Translations under genes and position numbers: made by a program
Notes under the pieces: generated by a model
What the model was told of the DNA's origin: nothing
Databases searched by the model: none
The model's input: only the letters and a program-made list of their open reading frames with translations
Shown here: piece after piece, positions 13,190 through 25,335 of the stretch
How the letters are laid out: every line of letters starts with the position of its first letter
How positions within the stretch are numbered: position 1 is the first letter of the stretch
Assembly: GCA_013399015.1 (NCBI GenBank)
Contig: VWZX01010089.1
Location: forward strand, 441,311 to 505,310
Direction of reading: 5' to 3'
Source of the DNA: Galbula dea
Lineage: Eukaryota > Chordata > Aves > Piciformes > Galbulidae
DNA length: 64,000 nt

Positions 13190-13774
13190 CCTTTTTTATT
13201 GCCTGGCCTCTGTGCTCAATGCTACATGCAGGATGTTTTACCCAAGGTTGCAGTGTCCTGCTGAAGGAAGCCTCATCCTCCAGGTGTCTTTCCACTGGAG
13301 CCTAAAGGAGTTGTGCAAATGTTTCCTACTTCTGTTTACTGTTGTTGTCACTGCTTCTCTTAACACTGGATGATGTTTTAACTGCTTAGGCTAACTGCAT
13401 TTTCAGCTATCTGGCATTTTTATGGTGCAAGGTTCAATTTGTTTCAAAGATTGCCAAAGAGTTGTCACTTTTCTATTCCATACTGAACTCTGGAGGAGTT
13501 TTCAGTTCTCCTGCCCATTATACAGGCTGATATGTAGCTTGTTTTTGCTCTGCTCTTGATTTGATATTCCTTATCTGCTCTCCTTCAGCTGTTTGGCTGC
13601 TTTCTTTCAAATAACACCTGAGCAGCAAGCTTGGGATGCTCAGTGGAAATACAACAGTCACATTGGAAGTGGAAATGTTTTTGGGTGATATTACAGAGAA
13701 TAAGTTATGCTACAGTTGTTTTAGGAAGTGATGTTTCTTACATAGCCTAATAAATAGAGTTTTATCCTTTACAG

Positions 13775-13894
13775 GAGCAGACCTTGGCTCTGAGGAAGGA
13801 GGGGATTGGTGTTGTGTTAGATTCTGAGCTGCCTCATCTCATTGGCATTGATGATGATCTTCTCAGTACTGGTATCATCTTGTACCACCTGAAG
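13775..13894 (+). CDS. KIF16B: KIF16B visible exon 1: linker and start of FHA domain
   Basis: Forty codons, phase 0 at both ends, between acceptor tttacag and donor gtaaat. The translation opens EQTLALRKEGIGVVLDSELP and ends in DDDLLSTGIILYHLK, which matches my recollection of vertebrate KIF16B almost residue for residue. It joins the coiled segment after the motor domain to the first beta strand of the FHA domain. FHA domains in kinesin-3 motors lie just after the motor and neck, and help control dimerisation and autoinhibition. No start codon is expected, because the protein begins upstream of the window. This exon, together with the next nine, gives an unbroken 731-codon frame. Confidence 0.96.
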
Positions 13895-14458
13895 GTAAAT
13901 ACACAACTGTCTTGCCAGAGCCTTTCTATGCTTTGGGATGTTTCTTTTTCAGTAGACAGACTGTAGCATTGTTTTCTAAATACAGTGCTCATTTGATCTC
14001 TCCACTACAGTAGGAAAGGCTCTTTACATTTCTGTGCTATGTAAGAAAGGCTTTTGAGAGCTTGCAACTGATTGAAGTATCTGTTAATTTCCTGGTTAGG
14101 TTTATCCTGAGGGTCAGCTGCTTAACCAGAGCTAAGTGTTTCATATTCTTAGCCACGTGTATGGGTTTGTCTTTCATCTCATTGCTTGACTTGAAATCAA
14201 AATCTAGTTTGATGGCCTCAAAACCACACAGGTAGTTCTACCCAGGACAAGTTGAATCTTGAATTTGCTGATAGTATTTTGTAATGGTGACTGTGAAAAC
14301 ATTCTAAAAATGCTACCCTGCTTTTTTGTTTCCCCAGGTAATTTAAAACACATATCTTGTTCAGGTTACTCTTGAGAAAGTGGAAGGATAAATGAGATCT
14401 TTGTGGGGGAGGAAGGGAGATTTCAGCTGAAAATAAGGTGTCTTTCTCTCTTCATTAG
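13895..14458 (+). other. KIF16B: KIF16B intron
   Basis: A 564-base intron with a GTAAAT donor and a pyrimidine-rich acceptor (ctttctctcttcattag). I see no repeat or RNA gene in it. Confidence 0.93.
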
Positions 14459-14510
14459 GAGGGCCAAACCTATGTTGGCAGAGAAGATGCTATGACAGAA
14501 CAGGATATTG
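14459..14510 (+). CDS. KIF16B: KIF16B visible exon 2: FHA domain, Gly-Arg motif
   Basis: A 52-base exon coding EGQTYVGREDAMTEQDI plus the first base of the next codon (phase 0 in, phase 1 out). The acceptor is cattag and the donor gtatgg. It carries the conserved Gly-Arg pair of FHA domains (YVGRED). In FHA domains generally this arginine lies in the phosphopeptide-binding loop; whether KIF16B binds phosphopeptides is not established by the sequence. It is one of the smallest exons of the gene and would be missed by an open-reading-frame scan. Confidence 0.95.
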
Positions 14511-15669
14511 GTATGGAATTGGGCATGATGTTGTGTTTTTCCTTCTTCTAATATCCCAGTATGTGAGCACAGCCTCACACTTTCTTGCCTTTTTCAGTTA
14601 GCTGTCTGTCTGCTCCTGCAGATTTTAGTTCTGAGAAAATTTGAGAGCTGAATTATGTGGGATTTGCTTCAGAGAGCATGACTTGTGGAATAGCTTCTGA
14701 GCTTAAAATGCAGTCATATACCTGTTACTAATTTATGTCTTGCTTCTCCTGAAATAGCATCCTGTAAAAATATTATCCTTTCTCATACAGCACCTGTCAC
14801 AAATACTGCACAGTCATTCTCTTAACCTTTTGTATGACAGCATTGTTATCCTGTCACACCTAAAGCAGTCTTTGGGCTTTAGACTGGAGTTGGTAAAAAG
14901 TAGGTAGGCTGCTTCTACTGATTTTTCTTACTCAGTTCTTATCAAAGCACCTGACTGCCAGCCCTGGACTGCCTTGTCACACAGGATGCTTGAAGGCAGT
15001 CTCATTAAACTGCATCCTTTAATTCTTGGGTGAGAGATGAAGGGTCAAGTAATTTAGTTTGGTATGTTTTTGTGGGTCAGAAGATGCCTGGATTAAAATG
15101 GCTCTATAAATTCCATGAAAGTGGTGATCTTGTGTTACCTTGTGATATCAAACAATGCAGGGAGAGAGGATCATACATTAGTTGAAGAAGAAAGTAGCAG
15201 AACTGATTCTATAAAAGGCCAGAATGTCCTAGAAAATAAGCACCTTATTTCAGTCATCCCTACTAGTCTACAGTTGCATATTAGATCCTGTCTTTTCAGA
15301 CTTGAACATGGTTTAAGGTCAAGAAGTTTGTGTTATTTCCCAGTGAAACTGGTCAAAAAACCCTCTCCAAATATGTGAATTTTGAAGAAGCATTTGCTAA
15401 TTGGTGCTAAAACACAGGAGGAAAGAGCATTACACCAAAACACCCCAAACCAACCCAAGACACCTCTTTTCAGGGCAGTAAAATAGTGAACAGGGTCAAC
15501 ATTTAAGGTGTGCTGGATGTGATGAAGGAAGGAGCAACATTGTCTAGAATCAAGAGAAAAGATACTCTCAGAGAGGTAGTGCAATGTGTCCTTAATAAAT
15601 GAATATCAGCATCCTAATCTTATTAGTTGTTAGGAGACTAATTCTGTTACCTTATTTCTCTCTGTTTAG
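14511..15669 (+). other. KIF16B: KIF16B intron
   Basis: A 1159-base intron between GTATGG and a ttatttctctctgtttag acceptor. No CR1 copy, RNA gene or other recognisable element is seen. Two open frames of 83-87 codons on opposite strands around 15115-15584 have no recognisable homology. Confidence 0.92.
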
Positions 15670-15807
15670 TTCTTCATGGCCTTGATTTGGAAAGTGAGCA
15701 TTGCATCTTTGAAAATCTCAATGGGACAGTGAATCTCATCCCCCTGAATGGAGCACAGTGTTCTGTGAATGGTATCCAGGTTACAGAGGCCACACACCTG
15801 ACCCAAG
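15670..15807 (+). CDS. KIF16B: KIF16B visible exon 3: FHA domain core
   Basis: A 138-base exon, phase 1 in and phase 1 out, between acceptor ctgtttag and donor gtgggt. It encodes VLHGLDLESEHCIFEN and, further on, GAQCSVNGIQVTEATHLTQ. The SEHC segment is the FHA Ser-x-His motif and CSVNG holds the conserved Asn-Gly turn. Together with the Gly-Arg pair of the previous exon, all the hallmark FHA loop residues are present. The gene region therefore looks intact and functional. Confidence 0.96.
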
Positions 15808-17593
15808 GTGGGTGTTACCCAGCCTTCATGCCATTTCTTGATACAGCATCTTTGTTTCTCTCTGGCAACAGCACTGAAAAACAATCTGTGTATGTAAAAG
15901 AGTGAATTGTTTCTTTCATTTTAATGCTATTTCTTCATGGAGTTTTTGTTCTAGCAAAGAATTGCCATGTGGTGCAAAGAAAGGGAATTCTTGACTCATT
16001 GAAGCCACTTCCTAATCCTGGGTATAAATTGGTAGTGACCACTTGATTTCATTCAAAGCTTGTACATAAAACAAACTCCATGCCAGATTCCTTAGCTTGC
16101 TGTGATTTTAATAAAAGGAATCTTGGTCTCTCTAGGACTGAAGTCATGTCAGAGACACCTTCCCCCATGTCCCCAAGCATCAGGCTGCTCCTGCTTTCAC
16201 TCTGCTGTAAATCCTCTTGTGTAGCAGGAGATTCAGCTGGAATATCTGTTCACTGCAGCTCTAGGGAAGTACCAAAAAGGGGAGGCTAACCCTTACTGAG
16301 GAAGTTTAGAGAATTCTAATTGTAATAGAAAAACTTGAAAACCAGGAAATGAAAAAAGCAGCCAGGACAGCTGGGAACAAAGGTGGATTCTCTTGGCCAG
16401 GACTGGCTAATAAGGAAGCTGGTGAGTGCTCCAGCAGAGGTTTTTGGGATGTTTTCTCTTCCAGGAGCACCCAGAATATCTTCCCATTTAGCACAGAGCT
16501 GAAGAGCTGTTCAGGAGTGAGGCTGTGAGACAGCTCAGCTGCTGAAAAACAATCTCACTTTGCATTCCTGGAGAGAAGCTTTCAGAGTTAAGCTTATTCT
16601 GACAAGGGAAGAATGCAGTGTTGAACAAGAAAGGTCTTGTGTCTTCTCTGAACTCAAAGCAAGTGCTTCAAAAGTCTGCTTTCAGAGAGGAAGGAGTTTT
16701 GATGTAGGGAAGGGACACAGATTTTGTTAAGTGTCTGTTTCTTCCTGCAGAAGGAGAGGAATAGACACTTGTTTCTGATACAGGGACTAGGGGGGGAAAC
16801 AAGCTCAGCCTCCTTTGTCTTCTGTTTGAGTAAATCCCCTTGATAAATGCTTAGCAATAGAAACCTTGACATTAACAACTGGTAACACTAAGCAGTAAGG
16901 ATGGAGTAGCAGTGACTCATCTTTCCTTTATCCTGCTGCATTGCAGAAGCAGGAAAGGTTTCTCAGAAGAAAGTAGGAGTTTGGATGCTATTTCCCTCTT
17001 CCTGGCATATGGAACAACTTGACTTTTGTCCTGTGGAAAGTAGAACTGTGCCTCTTCTCCTCCTAGATTTCTATCTAAAGGACTTTGCACCTCAAAAGAA
17101 GGAGAAAAGGTTGCTTAGAGTTACTAAACTGTGCCTAGAGACTGTGTAGCCAGACTGAGTCTGAGAGAAAGATGGAAGCTATGACAACAGGGTGGGCAAA
17201 GCTGAGGAAATAGCTCATGCAATGCCACGTGCACCATCCATCTATCCTAGCATTAGTCTCACAGCATGAAGTGCCAGGCTCCTTCCATTGCCATTCTGGG
17301 TGCCACTGATTAGCTGCTGCTGCAGTTAAATGTTTCCTGTCATCATTAGTAGCTGCTCATCTGAGAAGGGGTTCCCTTTTTAGACTCTCATGGAGGCACA
17401 CTCAGTAATTAGCACTTCCTTCTACCTCTGGGAATTGGGGCTAATGTGGCCTTTTTGCATAAATGTAACTTATTACCATATATTTTTTTATCCTTGAGAA
17501 CATAGGGTAGCATTTCTAGAGGTAACTGAGTTAATATTGACAGCTAGAGTTTCCCCTTTGCCTGAAATGTAATCCTCAGCTTAAACCAAGTTT

Positions 17594-17832
17594 TGATAGA
17601 ATTGCTAGGGCTGGAAGAGACCTTAAAGATCATCTAGTTCCAACCCCCCTGCCTGGCAGGGACACCTCCCACTAGATCAGATTGCCCAGAGCCCCATCCA
17701 GCCTGGCCTTAAAAACATCCAGGGCTGAGGCTTCCACAGCCTCTCTGGGCAACCTGTTCCAGTATCTCACCACCCTAACAGTGAAGAACATCATCCAATA
17801 TTCAATCTAGTTTATGTCCATCCCCCCAGTCT
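17594..17832 (-). mobile_element. CR1 LINE 3' fragment, young subfamily
   Basis: Near-identical to the minus-strand copies at 7172 and 21108. It contains caacccccctgcctggcagg, gcccagagccccatccagcc and cctctctgggcaacctgttc. The 3' end of the element is at the left (tagaattgctagggctggaa) and it is truncated near 17832. Confidence 0.92.
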
Positions 17833-18549
17833 AAATGCAGGGTTTTCATACTGGGAGTGTAGTGGAGTCCTTTTTCTTTTTAAAAATGCCTCCTAAAGAC
17901 CAACAGATCAATGCTCCATTCTGTGGTGGTGAATTTGGAAGACTTCCATGTTATAACAAACATCACTGACAATATACTACTTAGTAGGAAAGTATTAATC
18001 TTGGTGCCATTGTTGTTGAAACATGATAAGAATTGTCCAGAATCTCATTATTTCTGACCTGTACCTTAACTGATTCAGTACAACAATGGATCTGCATTGA
18101 GCAATAAGAATTATTCAGGCTTCTTCCCTCAGAAAATAGCTATTGGTTATAAAAGTCTAATAATCCCATTTGGAGTGATGATAAACTTCAGTGTTGTTCC
18201 ACCCAGAGAAGACAAAAGGGGAGAGGACAGATTCTGGAGATCTGGAGCTTTCAGTATAGATGGATTGAAACCTGACTGTGATCAGTAGTGGGCATGTTTG
18301 TTCTTGGTCACATTTCTGGACATTCACATTCTATCTGGTGCCTACTGTTGGCTTCCAAAGTAGCACTGTCTACAGATCAAATTGGGGCAGCTGCTTCCAC
18401 TGCTTCCTCTACCTAGATTTTTTTCTGTAACTGAACTGAATGATCATGATTGACCTTTGTGTGTGTGAACATGGCTGGTTGGTTGGTTTGGGTTTGTTGT
18501 TTTTGTTTTTTTTTAAAGCAGGAAGAGAGGAAGGAAAAAGTGTAACTGT

Positions 18550-18805
18550 GACAGGACAAGAGGAAGAGGCCTCAAGTTTGCACCAGAAGAGGTTTAGACT
18601 GGATATTAGGAACATTTCTTCCCTGGAAGAGTTGTTAGGCATTGGCCCAGGCTGCCCAGGGCAGTGGTGGAGTCACCAGCCCTGGAGGGCTTTAAAAACC
18701 ATCTAGATTGTGGTACTTAGGGCCATGGTTTAGTGGCATGGTGGTGACAGGTTGATGCTTGGACTTGATGATCTGAGAGTCCTCTTCCAACTCTCTCTGC
18801 ATCAG
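18550..18805 (+). mobile_element. CR1 LINE 3' fragment
   Basis: Plus-strand CR1: gaggtttagactggatatta, ggcccaggctgcccagggca, then gttgatgcttggacttgatg and the 3' end cctcttccaactctc. It is very similar to the copy at 26733. Its 3' end is about 165 bases upstream of the FHA exon at 18972. Confidence 0.9.
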
Positions 18806-18971
18806 TTAACGTAGCTGTAGCTGCATTGTTAGACACTGGCATTGTCAAATTGCTTTTTCATTGGTTCTTGCTTAATGGAAATCTTTGCTAACATATTGTG
18901 TGTCTGCAGAATTCTGTGGCATTTTCAGGTGCAGAATCCTGTCCATGACAGGTGTGTGCTTTTCTCTTCAG

Positions 18972-19054
18972 GTGCTGTTATATTACTTGGAAGAACCAAC
19001 ATGTTTCGCTTTAACCACCCCAAAGAAGCTGCTAAGCTGAGGGAGAAAAGAAAG
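18972..19054 (+). CDS. KIF16B: KIF16B visible exon 4: end of FHA domain
   Basis: An 83-base exon (phase 1 in, phase 0 out) with acceptor ctcttcag and donor gtgaga. It completes a split Gly codon and then codes AVILLGRTNMFRFNHP, the final FHA strands. A basic segment, KEAAKLREKRK, leads into the linker. The match to KIF16B is essentially complete from memory. FHA strands end at the FRFNHP segment, which closes the domain begun in visible exon 1. Confidence 0.96.
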
Positions 19055-19248
19055 GTGAGATTAAATCAGTGTTTGGTCACTTGAAACCTTCTCAGTATTT
19101 TCTCCCTGATAGAAACATACCTTGATTGTTATAGAGTACTTTTTTTTGTATTTGCTTCACCTAGTTTAGCTAATACTTCATCAATGAAACAGAGTTTGTA
19201 AGCACATCAGTGTTTGCCTAATACATTTGCTTTATGCTCTGTTGTCAG

Positions 19249-19337
19249 AGTGGACTTCTGCCTTCCTTCAGCTTGTCCATGACAGATCTGTCAAAATCTT
19301 GTGAGAACCTCTCAGCAGTTATGCTTTATAATCCAGG
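19249..19337 (+). CDS. KIF16B: KIF16B visible exon 5: Ser-rich linker
   Basis: An 89-base exon (phase 0 in, phase 2 out), after a 194-base intron, between acceptor ttgtcag and donor gtgagt. It codes SGLLPSFSLSMTDLSKSCEN followed by LSAVMLYNPG. This is a serine-rich linker between the FHA domain and the stalk. It corresponds to SGLLSSFSLSMTDLSKS in human KIF16B as I recall it. The Ser/Thr clusters are candidate phosphorylation sites, which is inference only. Confidence 0.95.
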
Positions 19338-21107
19338 GTGAGTATATTCTCAAATGGGCTTGTTAAAATTCCAGCCATTCTGTGTTGTAGTGGTTTGAGT
19401 TTTCCCAATGGTAATAAGAGGAAATACTTTGGTCTCATGATGTTTTTTAAAGGATGGGCTTCTGAATGAAGGGGAAATATTATTTCAACTAGGCCATGCT
19501 AGAAAATGGGGTGAAGGGACACTGAGGAGCTTTCCATGCTCCTCAAAACTTCCTTTGACCTGGCATTTCTCTTCTCAAATGCAAGAAGTGTAACTGCACC
19601 AGCAAATAGCTACACTGATAAATGCAACTCAAAGCAAGCTGTGGTACCTGGAGGCTGGGAGAAGACATTTGCATTGTGACCAAGGCAGTTCAGCACAATA
19701 AGAAGATGGCAGATTTTACCTTTATGCTTTCTTCAGAATTAGAAGGGAACTATTTCTCCTGGAAAAAAAAAAAAAGCAAGCATTATAAACTGAAAATGAA
19801 GCTTTCTTGTAGTTTGTATAATAACAATGCAAGCATAAAAAAGCTGGGAAATGAATGTCTCATGTTCTCACCTATATTCCTCCTGGTAGGTGGCCAAGTT
19901 AGGATGTGGAAAACAATTTTATTGTACAGTTATGATAACAAGAACTGCTTATTATAGAGAAGCAGTTTTTAATGGTTTTGCCATTGGCTTACAGAGAATT
20001 GATGATGTCTGGTTCTACTTTTTTTTTTCTTATTCAATAGCTACTGCCTGTGTTTTGAGTTGAGTGAGAGATGAGAGACTTTAACCACCTATGTGCTTTG
20101 GAAAAATTGGCTGTAAATTGAATTATAGCTTTGGGTAGTGCAGCTTTATTCCTGAGTTTTACTTTGGGGTTGCTTTTTAGCCATTAGAACTCAGGAAGAT
20201 TGGACAGATGATAATAATTTCAAGTTAAACAATATCTTAAATACAGTAAGTGTGTGTAATAACACTGCTTCAAATGTGACTTTTACTCTCTTGCTACTGA
20301 GCTACTTAGAGATCTCAAGACTGAGCTAGCTGCTGACAAATTGCATCTTTTTTCCAGATGTAATTCATGTAATGTAAGATCAGAAAAGTATATGGAATTT
20401 TTTCCATTTCTTAGCTTTTCAAATGGTTTGATCTGAAAACTTGTGGTGACAGCTGCTGCTATTACATTTTCTGTGGGATGGGGAAAGCTTCTGCCTGTTC
20501 TCTTTTACCTCTGGTTATTGATCAGCTGCCCTGGACTTTCCCCCACTATCATGTTACTCTGCTACAATATTGTTATCAATAAGTGCATTATGCTGCTCAG
20601 TACTGACTGGGACTTTGCAGTCAGCATGGGGTAGGACAGATTGTTCCAGCTTTGCTTCACTCTTAGTCTTGGAGATTTACAGCAAAATCTGAGGGCATGG
20701 GCAAGACCCAGATGAAGATGGCTTGAGAATGATTTCCATGCCCAAGGAGTTCATAGTGTCTTCAGGTAATGCCAAGTTGTGTCTGACAGAGAAGATTTTT
20801 CCCATAGCCCCTATTGACACAAAAGAAAGAGAGGTCTGGAGAGTTACTTGGTTGTCTCTAGATAGCAGCAAATTCTTCTTTTTCTCTGGTATGTTTTGTG
20901 GAAGCTCCCTTTTCCTTATCAGTTCTTTGCACATCTTGCCTTGCATTCCTGGAAAGGTGCTGATGGAGAAGAATATCCTACACTAGATTCCCTTTGGGGT
21001 TTATTGCATTATTTTTTTCCATCAGGAGCAGTGTAGGATGTGGTCCTTTTGGTGGGACCCTTTATTACAACAGATTGTAGGATCAGTTTCTCATACCATA
21101 GTGGGTA

Positions 21108-21400
21108 TAGAATCATGGAATTGTCAGAGTTGGAAGGGACCTTAAAGATCATCTGGCTCCAACCCCCCTGCCTGGCAGGGCCACCTCCCACTAGAGCAGG
21201 TTGCCCAGAGCCCCATCCAGCCTGGCCTTAAAAACATCCAGGGATGAGGCTTCCACAGCCTCTCTGGGCAACCTGTTGCACTATCTCACCACCCTCACAG
21301 TGAAGAGCATCCTCCTAATATCCAATCTAAATCTCCCCTTCTCTAGTTGATATCCATCCCCCCTAGTCCTAGCACTACCTGACCTCCTAAAAAGTCCCCA
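21108..21400 (-). mobile_element. CR1 LINE 3' fragment, young subfamily
   Basis: The longest of three nearly identical minus-strand copies. It opens with the reversed 3' terminus (tagaatcatggaattgtcag), contains cctgcctggcagggccacct, and runs through ctctccccttctctagttgat-type sequence that the other two lack. It is 5'-truncated near 21400. Confidence 0.93.
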
Positions 21401-21622
21401 CCAGCAGTGTAGATCTAGATTCAGTGGCTGGTCCTGTGGGGGTTTGGTTTTTTGTATGACTTCTCTAGCATTCTGCTTATTGTTAATTTAGCACTTGGAT
21501 TTCTTTCAGTTTCAACACTGATAACCTGAAGCCTGGTAGCTGAATTTGCAATTGTAGGGTGCAATATACAGCTTGGAAGATCTAGCATCTTTAACAACCA
21601 ATGGCAGAAGAATCACAACACA

Positions 21623-21662
21623 CAGAATCCCAGAATGATAGGAGTTGGAAGGGACCTCAAAA
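21623..21662 (-). mobile_element. CR1 LINE terminal 3' remnant
   Basis: About 40 bases (cagaatcccagaatgatagg, then gttggaagggacctcaaa) match the reversed CR1 3' end only. It is a very short truncation, and the match stops abruptly at about 21662. Confidence 0.75.
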
Positions 21663-23751
21663 GAAGAGCCTGTGAGGTGGTGTGAAAACAGCTAAATGAT
21701 GCCTCTTGCTTCCTCCAGCTGTGTCTTGCCCATGTGCAAATCAGGGTTATCTTCAACTGCCTTTTCAGATGGGTGGTCTTTGTGTGTGGCTTTTGTTGGG
21801 CTCTTGATTTCCCATATGTGGAGATAGTTGCATAAAATTTTGGCTTCACATGCAAAACTCTTTGTTCTGCTGGTTCCCAGTCTTTGTCTTTAATCTGGTT
21901 TCATGCAAGACTGCTTCAGATAATAAGCTTTGTGTGAAACAGAAATTTGCACATTGATTTGCACTGAAGATTTCATTTCTGGACCTTGTGTAAGCTACAT
22001 TAGACTAGAACTCTAAAAGCAGTCATGAGAAACCTGGGTCTTGTGATGGATTTAGCATTTTGTTTTGCTTTTTTAAATGAATCTCATCAATTGGGCTACT
22101 GAAGGCATTGTAACATCTTTGTAGTGCTGCCAGTGCTCAGTCTCTCTGAACAGATGTAGTACCAGCTCCCACTTTTGTGCTGGAGAAATGAAACTCTTGT
22201 AGCACTGTCCTAGCAGAACTGACTGCCTTTCTCTGCAGCTTATCTCCACTGCTCTTATCACTACCTCTGCCACATTTTGCCAGGAAAAGAGTGTCTATTT
22301 AATTCAGCACTGATCAGATTAAGTTCCTTTGTGGTAGATTTACAAAAGAAGGAAGAGTGGGATTCTAGTCTTCAATGTCTGTGTGTTTCTTTCTTTTTAA
22401 TTTCAAGCTAGTGTTTTCTCTCTTCACAGCAGTGCTCACACTAACAAAGGGAGTAAAGCTTACATGGAAAAGAGTTTTCAGATGGACTAGACTGGAAAAC
22501 ATCAGTCTTCCACCTGTGTTTTGTAAGAACTGGCAGTGATTTGTTCAGAGCCAGTTATGTTTTTGGTGATGCTGAGATATTTTTTGTTTACTAGCTCCTT
22601 AAAGAAACAACTTTCTGCAATCCCTGCCTGCCTGCCTCGCAACCTGAAATAAATTTGAGCCCATAAACCAGCTTGAAGTAAATATGGCAAAGGTGATGCT
22701 CTTACAAGTGGTGACTTCCTAAAGATGCTGAGAAGCTAGACAGGCATCACTTTAACTCCTGCAGAAATAAAGTCTGCATTGTGTGCTCCTTTGGCAGGGA
22801 ATAGAGACAGTTTAGGGTCACCTAAAGCCTGCACCTGCAGCCTTTTACCTTCTGCACCCCAACGTGGGACAGAAGATTTAGCAGTGACCTTGGTCTGCAC
22901 CCCAAGCCTTGGGATGAACCTGAACATCAAATGTTCTCACTGCTAGAAGCAGACGCTGCCTGTGCAAACATGCTGCTAACTGAGAAGAGACTGAGCTGGA
23001 AAGTGAAATCACTGACCAGAATCAGTTCTGCTCTAACTCAAACCAGGACAATAGTTATATTTGAGGTGTTTTTTTTTCAATTGGGAGGAAAAGGAAGAAC
23101 TGCCACACCATGCCATAGCCAAGTTACTCAAGCCTAGGAAGAGGAGCATCTCTTTGACTGTCACTGGCATTTGAAAACCATGTTTAGAGTAAATAACTGT
23201 TTTAAGTTTTATTTTTGAGTTGTAATGTGACAAATGTTCTGTGACTCTAACCCATTGAACTGGAATAAACCAAATGGTTGTTGACTTTACAATATTCTGT
23301 ACCTTAATATGGGTTTTTTTTGGTGTCAATTCCTTTCTTAATTGGCTGCTCTGTTTCCCTCTGCCTCCCATGGCAGCCTTTTCCCTGTAAAAGGACCCAT
23401 CTGTCTAAGGTAGAGAAATTCAGTTTATCTATTGATTACCCTGTCTGCATGCAGTTCACTTGCAGAGCTTATGCTAATCATTCATCCACCTTTAACTTTA
23501 CTTTTTAATTATCCTCCCCTCCCTGAAACCCATTTATTTTTCTATTTGTACTTATGTCAAACAGCATGACATCTAATTTGGAGCCCTAATGAAGGGAATA
23601 TTTTCTGTTCTTTAAGAAAGTTTTATGCAACTTTTGATTTCTACCATTGTTGTAATCTTCTAAACAGACACTGAATTGCATCCTAGTTTCCTATTCTTTG
23701 TGCTGATCAGGAAACAAGTTTTTTTTACTGTGTTTTCTTATTTTAAATCAG

Positions 23752-23805
23752 GCTGGAATTTGAGAGACAGCAAAGAGAGGAGCTTGAAAAATTAGAAAGT
23801 AAAAG
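23752..23805 (+). CDS. KIF16B: KIF16B visible exon 6: start of coiled-coil stalk
   Basis: A 54-base exon (phase 2 in, phase 2 out), acceptor aaatcag, donor gtaagg. It completes a Gly codon, then codes LEFERQQREELEKLESK plus two bases of an Arg codon. The charged heptad-like composition begins the stalk coiled coil. The sequence is as in vertebrate KIF16B. It is too short for an open-frame scan, but it is required to keep the frame between its neighbours. Confidence 0.95.
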
Positions 23806-25335
23806 GTAAGGTTATTCTCTCTAGTCCTTACTTGTGGTTATAGATACACACCTTGTAGACTCTTTTAAATCACTAATTTGGAATCATGGATTTGCTCAGC
23901 AAGCAGAGGATCCTGAGAGAAAAAATGATTTGATTTTGTTTTGATATTTGTGAAGTTTTGAGTTTGGTTGCTTTTGAAGTGTTCATTCTTGTTGTTTAGT
24001 ACCAGGTAGACAAGCTGAATTGTAGCTAGCTGGGATCTTTAGCAAAGAAAAAGCCAAGCACAAAGGTAGGAGTAGGACAGATTCTAAAACTGAAATATAT
24101 TATTCTCACTCCTAATTTTCATGGTAGTATTTTAAAAGAGAGCAAATGACATTCTTTATTCAGATCCTGTTTATGGTTTAGTTGCCTTTGGATTGAATCT
24201 TCTTTGGAAATACAGAAGTTCTAAGCTCTACCTCTCTTAAAGAAGACTGTACTGCTGGTATGGGCATGCCAATCACTCTTACCAGACTATTCTTTCCAAG
24301 TCAGTCTGAAGTACAGCAGAAAGGCTTGTTGTCAGCTGGCAAACTGAGCTGGCTGTTCTGGCTCATCAGACCTGCTAAGATTTGAGAAGTAATAGCTGTC
24401 ACCTGGTTGGAGATGACAGCATTGATTAGATTTATAAGCTGACAGACACTTTCTGCCATTGTGGCTTTAGAGTGCTTGCTCCATTTTGAAGGAGCTCTTT
24501 GTGTGCTTGAACTGAGCTAAGTAAACTCAAAAACCTGGCAGCTCTGAAGCATTAGGTGTTGTTCAGAAAATGGTACAACAGAATCACTGATATTTATCTT
24601 CTTTATGTTGATAGGGTTTGAATTCAGGCTGGGCTGAAGTTGCTTTGCTTGTGCTTTAATTTATCTGACTTGAACTCCTCACAAAATAACCAGCTGACTT
24701 GAAGGTTGTCTCTACATGTATTCAGGCAATGGCATTATGGGGATAATGGTTACTTTCAAGTCTCTGTCTTCATTTGGAATGCACTAGAAAGTAATGTCAC
24801 TCTCAAATACATCTGTTTGTAATGTTATAATCCAGTTTATCAATAATTCAGTTGGGTCCATCTAAAGAGAAGCCATTGTTTTAATTCATCTGATGGCTTC
24901 AATGGAGTGAGGCAAGTTTCTGCTCAAGTCCTTATAGAAGGTTGTGTATATGGGAATGTATCCATAGATAAGATGTATTTACTGCTCACTGTGTGCATGG
25001 CTGTGTTCTGTCAATATTGTTACTGCATTTGACAGAACTAATATGCTCTAATTTTCACTAACATAAGTGCTGTATAAAATGCCTTCCTATGACTTCAAAT
25101 CTCCACAGCTTTGGATTTTGAAGTAGACTGCCTGAATTTCTGTACTATTTGTTTCATTGAGTCACTTGTAAACAACTTTAAGGTATGAACCTGGGGCAAA
25201 GCCAAGCTATTGAAAACTAAGAATCCTTATCTGTGCTGCAAAATCCTTGTCCCAACCATTTTAATTTCCAGGGGATGTGGTACCTTTTGAAAAACAGAAA
25301 GAATTGAAATATTACATGCAAATGTTTTCCTGTAG
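23806..25335 (+). other. KIF16B: KIF16B intron
   Basis: A 1530-base intron from GTAAGG to a weak-pyrimidine acceptor (aatgttttcctgtag). No repeat or RNA gene is recognised. The open frame of the next exon runs back into its last 60 bases without a stop, but the homology to KIF16B begins only at 25336. Confidence 0.92.

Larger units (their letters stand above)
1..13774 (+). other. KIF16B: KIF16B intron, 3' part (upstream of the first visible exon)
   Basis: No coding exon is recognised here. I looked for the coding sequence that precedes the first visible exon in KIF16B (end of the motor/neck region, Trp/Asn/Lys-rich just before EQTLALRKEG) and did not find it, so it must lie upstream of base 1. 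The stretch is AT-rich and non-coding. It holds five CR1 fragments, three short tandem duplications and one perfect inverted repeat, listed separately. It ends in a pyrimidine-containing acceptor (ttatcctttacag). Short open frames on both strands have no family resemblance and look like chance. Calling the whole stretch intron is inferred from the strand and order of the exons that follow. Confidence 0.8.
15808..18971 (+). other. KIF16B: KIF16B intron
   Basis: A 3164-base intron (donor GTGGGT, acceptor tgcttttctcttcag). It contains two oppositely oriented CR1 fragments at 17594-17832 and 18550-18805. The rest is AT-rich with no feature I can name. Confidence 0.92.
19338..23751 (+). other. KIF16B: KIF16B intron
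   Basis: A 4414-base intron (donor GTGAGT, acceptor tattttaaatcag). It holds a CR1 fragment at 21108-21400, a tiny CR1 terminus at 21623-21662 and a 13-base A run near 19760. Nothing else is recognisable. Confidence 0.92.

Noticed and set aside
25277..25335. Extension of the stalk exon upstream to 25277
   Set aside because: The KIF16B match and correct phase begin at 25336 after a tgtag acceptor. The upstream open stretch is intron.
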